A stretch of 64,000 bases of DNA from Nocardia vinacea (GTDB lineage: Bacteria > Actinomycetota > Actinomycetes > Mycobacteriales > Mycobacteriaceae). Location: NCBI RefSeq assembly GCF_035920345.1, contig NZ_CP109149.1, positions 248,001 to 312,000 of the forward strand, read 5' to 3'. The notes beneath the pieces are model-generated. The model ran no database searches. It had not been told where the DNA came from and saw only the letters and a program-made list of their open reading frames with translations. Positions 61,351 through 64,000 of this stretch are shown piece by piece. Every line of letters begins with the position of its first letter. The stretch's first letter is position 1. The position numbers and the translations under genes were made by a program.

Positions 61351-62049
61351 ATGACCGGCATCGACAACATGGTTCCCATGCCTCTTCGGGTCACCTCTGC
61401 AGTGATCGCGGAGCAGCTGCGGGAGCGCATCGTGGACGGCAGCTTCGCACCGGGTGAGCAGATCAGCGAAGTACAGCTGGCCGCCCGCCTGAAGATGAGC
61501 CGTGGTCCCGTCCGAGAGGCCGTGCAGCGCCTCGCCCAAGAGGGGCTTCTGGTCAGCCACCGTAATCGAGGCGTGTTCGTCGTCGAACTCGAAATCGGCG
61601 ATATCGAGGACATCTACCGTGGTCGGCGCGCCATCGAGAAGGAAGCGGCGAGCACCGTGTACGAACGCGGGATTCAGGCCGGACTCGCGGCTCGTCTCGA
61701 AGAGATTCTGCGAAACATCGCGCAATACATGGACGCCGGCGACTGGCCGAAACTGGCCCGCGAGGACCTCTATTTCCACGAAACAATGGTGAAGGCCGCG
61801 CAGAGCCCCCGGCTGAGCCGTATGTTCTCCACACTGGCTGCCGAGACCATGCTATGTATGTCGGCTTTCGATGAGCGGTACATCCGGCCGCCTACAGCGG
61901 TCGAGGAACACCAGAGGTTGCTCGACAGGCTGCTGGGGGGTGACCTCGCGGAGCTGCTCGCGGAGATCGATCGGCACCTGTCCGACGCCGTCAAGTCGCT
62001 GGCTAGTGCACGCCGGGAACGGGACGGCGACGGGTCAACGAACGTGTAG
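61351..62049 (+). CDS. GntR family regulator (FCD domain), copy 2
   Basis: 232 residues from ATG 61351 (GGAAAGG upstream). HTH: IAEQLRERIVDGSFAPGEQI and QLAARLKMSRGPVREAVQRL; FCD domain with DLYFHETMVKAAQSPRLSRM and EEHQRLLDRLLGGDLAELL. Clearly paralogous to the gene at 60545 (same RNRGVFV-x-EL wing). Its own promoter has the YTGT-N2-ACAR site, so it is the better candidate for the repressor of the regulon. Confidence 0.92.
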   Translation: MTGIDNMVPMPLRVTSAVIAEQLRERIVDGSFAPGEQISEVQLAARLKMSRGPVREAVQRLAQEGLLVSHRNRGVFVVELEIGDIEDIYRGRRAIEKEAASTVYERGIQAGLAARLEEILRNIAQYMDAGDWPKLAREDLYFHETMVKAAQSPRLSRMFSTLAAETMLCMSAFDERYIRPPTAVEEHQRLLDRLLGGDLAELLAEIDRHLSDAVKSLASARRERDGDGSTNV

Positions 62050-63011
62050 CCGAGCTCGCCATACTGCGCCGCTGGTGGCACGGCGGCTACGCGTCAGACC
62101 AATGAGCCCAACTTGCCGACTGTATCCCTACAGATCATGACGTCGACAGGATCCACACCACGACAGCGAACCCAACGAACCGCCCGCTACCCCGCGGCAG
62201 CGTGATACTGCTCGCGATGCTCGATCCACGGACGCTGCCGCTGCTCCTCACTCATCGCCAACACAACTCACTCAACTTCACCCACGCCACCTCATCGACC
62301 GGGGTATGGATCTGCATCCACGCATGCGGCATTGCGGGCAAGCTCATGCTCGTCAAGAACATCTCCACGACCAAATCTGAAAGCTGTGGCTGAAAAGGGG
62401 AGATCACTACGGTTGTTCGGCGGGAACGGCGTAGATCAGATCGGTCGGCCACGGGTAGGTTCCCGGCGTGTCGGCGACAGCTTCGGCGATGGCTTTGGTC
62501 GGGTCACCATCCACACCGATCTCGACGATGCGAAACACACTCACCCCTTCCGGGGCTACGTGGATCAGGGACCTACTTCGAACTGCACGAGTGCGAGAGT
62601 ATCGGACGGCACCGACAGGTCGGTATTTTCTTGAGATACGCTGACAATCGTGTCTGTACCAGCGCCGATGCTGGCGACCGCAGGTCGGCCGCCAGCTGAC
62701 ACCGGCCGCTGGGCGGTAGAGATGAAGTGGGACGGGATGCTTCTCTGAACTTGGCAAGTCGAAGCGCGCAGGAGACTCCTCAGTGTGACGGAGATGCGGT
62801 GCTCCGGGAGCCTTTAGGGCTTCTGTCGATGTCCAATCACTGAGGGCGTCAACAAATTCCACGCGATCGAGGGATGTGCGCTGTAGGTCAATCTGCAGAG
62901 GGGCTCCAACCGTAAGCGCATCAGCGGCAAGCGCTCTACCCGCGCCCGCCGCTCATCCCGGTTGTCTCTGCGCTGCGGGATCCAGGTGGAACATCGGGCC
63001 GGAGCGTGACC
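62050..63011. other. Long intergenic region, no convincing gene
   Basis: About 960 bases without a supported gene. One minus-strand frame ending at 62407 closes with a protein-like stretch (VFRIVEIGVDGDPTKAIAEA), but the part before it is compositionally random, so it may be the last piece of a lost gene. No repeats or RNA structures stood out. Confidence 0.4.
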
Positions 63012-63578
63012 TCACTCGGCGTGGGCGGTGGTATGCCGGTCGATGGCCGAGAGTGCGAATTCGCTCCAACGCAGATTTTCCTGTTCGAAGGCAATTCCGC
63101 GGACGAGGGTGAGATACGGGCCGATCCGGTCCGACTCGGCCAGATATGCCTGTTCGCTTCGCCCGTCCAGTAGTCGCGTGCGCAGGCGTTCGTAGCGGGC
63201 CAGTTTCGCCTTCGACCATTCCATGCGCTCGGTGATGGCTGCGCGGACGGCGGGGGAATCGTCGCCGCTCATCCCCTGCACCTTCACCAACATCTCGTCG
63301 CGGATGGCGGTCGGCTTGACCGGCTCGGCCATGAACTCGTGTAGAGCTGCTCGCCCTGCCGCGGTGATCGCGTGCAGGCGCTTGTTGGGGCGGCGCTCCT
63401 GTTCGACGATCCGGGTCTCGATGAGCCTGTCCGCGGCCATCTTCTCGAGTTCCTTGTACAGCTGCTGTGGCGTGGACATCCAGAAGTTTGCGACCGAGGC
63501 GTCGAAGCCTTTGGCCAGGTCGTATCCGGACGCCTCTCCCTCGAGAAGTGCGGCCAGCACCGCGTTGCGTAGCGACAT
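63012..63578 (-). CDS. PadR family transcriptional regulator
   Basis: 188 residues from ATG 63578, starting with the PadR signature MSLRNAVLAALLEGEASGYD. Winged helix FWMSTPQQLYKELEKMAADR; C-terminal coiled domain with RYERLRTRLLDGRSEQAYLA. Divergent from the SnoaL-like gene, with two inverted copies of CAATTAGTTG between them. PadR proteins of this kind repress the divergent partner and respond to a small ligand. Confidence 0.9.
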   Translation of the reverse strand: MSLRNAVLAALLEGEASGYDLAKGFDASVANFWMSTPQQLYKELEKMAADRLIETRIVEQERRPNKRLHAITAAGRAALHEFMAEPVKPTAIRDEMLVKVQGMSGDDSPAVRAAITERMEWSKAKLARYERLRTRLLDGRSEQAYLAESDRIGPYLTLVRGIAFEQENLRWSEFALSAIDRHTTAHAE

Positions 63579-63608
63579 CGGGTCACGCTATCACGAAATT
63601 TGTCTAAT

Positions 63609-63683
63609 CAATTAGTTGTCTACTAATGGTCTGGACATGGAGTCACTGCGGGGCTACGGTTCCTCTCGATAATCAACTAATTG
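63609..63683. promoter_or_regulatory. Paired PadR-type sites CAATTAGTTG / CAACTAATTG
   Basis: CAATTAGTTG (63609-63618) and its exact inverse complement CAACTAATTG (63674-63683) flank the divergent promoter, each also followed by TCTA. Each 10-mer is itself nearly palindromic, as expected for PadR binding. Confidence 0.65.
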
Positions 63684-63699
63684 TCTATGGGAGGTGTTC

Positions 63700-64000
63700 A
63701 TGCATCCGTTCCGTGAAGCGGTCGAGGCACGCGATATCGCGGCCATCGAGGCGCTGCTGGCCGACGACGTCGTGTTCACGAGCCCGGTGGCTCACAGGCC
63801 GTATCCGGGTAAGGCGCTCACGGCGGCGATTCTGCGCGCGGTGATCGAAGTCTTCGAGGATTTCGGCTACGTGCGTCAGATCGAGTCCGAAGACGGCCGC
63901 GAGCATGCCTTGATCTTCGAGGCCACCGTCGATGGCAAACAAATCACCGGTTGCGACTTCTTGCATTTCGATGACGACGGCAAGATCGATGACTTCATGG
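63700..64000 (+). CDS. SnoaL-like/NTF2-fold protein (partial)
   Basis: Starts at ATG 63700 with GGGAGGTG upstream and runs off the right edge after 100 codons. FREAVEARDIAAIEALLADD, VVFTSPVAHRPYPGKALTAA and FEATVDGKQITGCDFLHFDD show the NTF2-like cone fold used by small polyketide cyclases, isomerases and ligand carriers. Function cannot be fixed. Probably repressed by the divergent PadR. Confidence 0.8.
   Translation, partial: MHPFREAVEARDIAAIEALLADDVVFTSPVAHRPYPGKALTAAILRAVIEVFEDFGYVRQIESEDGREHALIFEATVDGKQITGCDFLHFDDDGKIDDFM

Noticed and set aside
1..64000. CRISPR arrays, tRNA or rRNA genes
   Set aside because: No regularly spaced direct repeats, and no cloverleaf or rRNA-like conserved stretches were seen.

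Overview
The window is high-GC DNA with strong RBSs, ATGA/GTGA overlaps and clusters of CoA-thioester enzymes, TetR/AraC/PadR/GntR regulators and SCP2 proteins. A carboxylic acid reductase closely resembling the Nocardia enzyme points to a mycolate actinomycete, most probably Nocardia (inferred from protein families; no rRNA is present). No tRNA, rRNA or CRISPR array was seen.

Layout. 1-6.6 kb: two strong palindromes beside a possible left-edge regulator, a 14-TM MFS exporter and the carboxylic acid reductase. 6.6-12.3 kb: flavin/PPOX-type protein, enoyl-CoA hydratase, thiolase, TetR, a second crotonase and an Old Yellow Enzyme; the TetR and the OYE share an unusual tandem operator that recurs at 36.1 and 37.2 kb. 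12.3-15.7 kb: a promoter followed by six unrecognised small genes, five of them N-terminally anchored helical proteins, then a truncated Ser/Thr kinase. 16.2-20.3 kb: two divergent TetR genes, two SCP2-type proteins around an AraC regulator, and a cis-CaaD-like tautomerase. 20.3-25.5 kb: decayed ISL3 transposase, acyl-CoA synthetase, metallo-beta-lactamase-fold hydrolase, alpha/beta hydrolase, PadR. 25.5-34.9 kb: a nearly complete beta-oxidation-like set (2,4-dienoyl-CoA reductase, crotonase, SDR, acyl-CoA dehydrogenase, thiolase, MBL hydrolase, cupin, TetR) with PadR-type palindromes in its two divergent promoters.

34-41.6 kb is a zone of gene decay: a Mo-oxidoreductase reduced to its two ends, a MaoC/SDR deletion fusion, an SDR with its middle missing, a TetR reduced to its DNA-binding domain, truncated second copies of a crotonase, a DUF1330 gene, a redoxin and an AraC start, a second SCP2 gene, and an 88-bp near-identical patch shared with an intact SDR. 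Intact redoxin, quinone-reductase-like and SDR genes sit among them. 42-46 kb holds a glycosyltransferase and a degraded island with a frameshifted S-4TM (nucleotide-sensing defence effector) remnant, an integrase-like scrap and a small DUF3263-like protein.

46.2-62 kb is a coherent catabolic locus for an amino or amine compound: aspartase, D-2-hydroxyacid dehydrogenase, tartrate/malate-type dehydrogenase, two aldehyde dehydrogenases, two FAD amine oxidases, a type II haloacid-dehalogenase-like HAD, a polar amino-acid ABC transporter, a class III aminotransferase and two GntR/FCD regulators. YTGT-N2-ACAR palindromes lie in the promoters of the divergent transporter/HAD units, the aminotransferase and the second GntR gene. 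The right end carries a PadR regulator divergent from a SnoaL-like protein that runs off the window.
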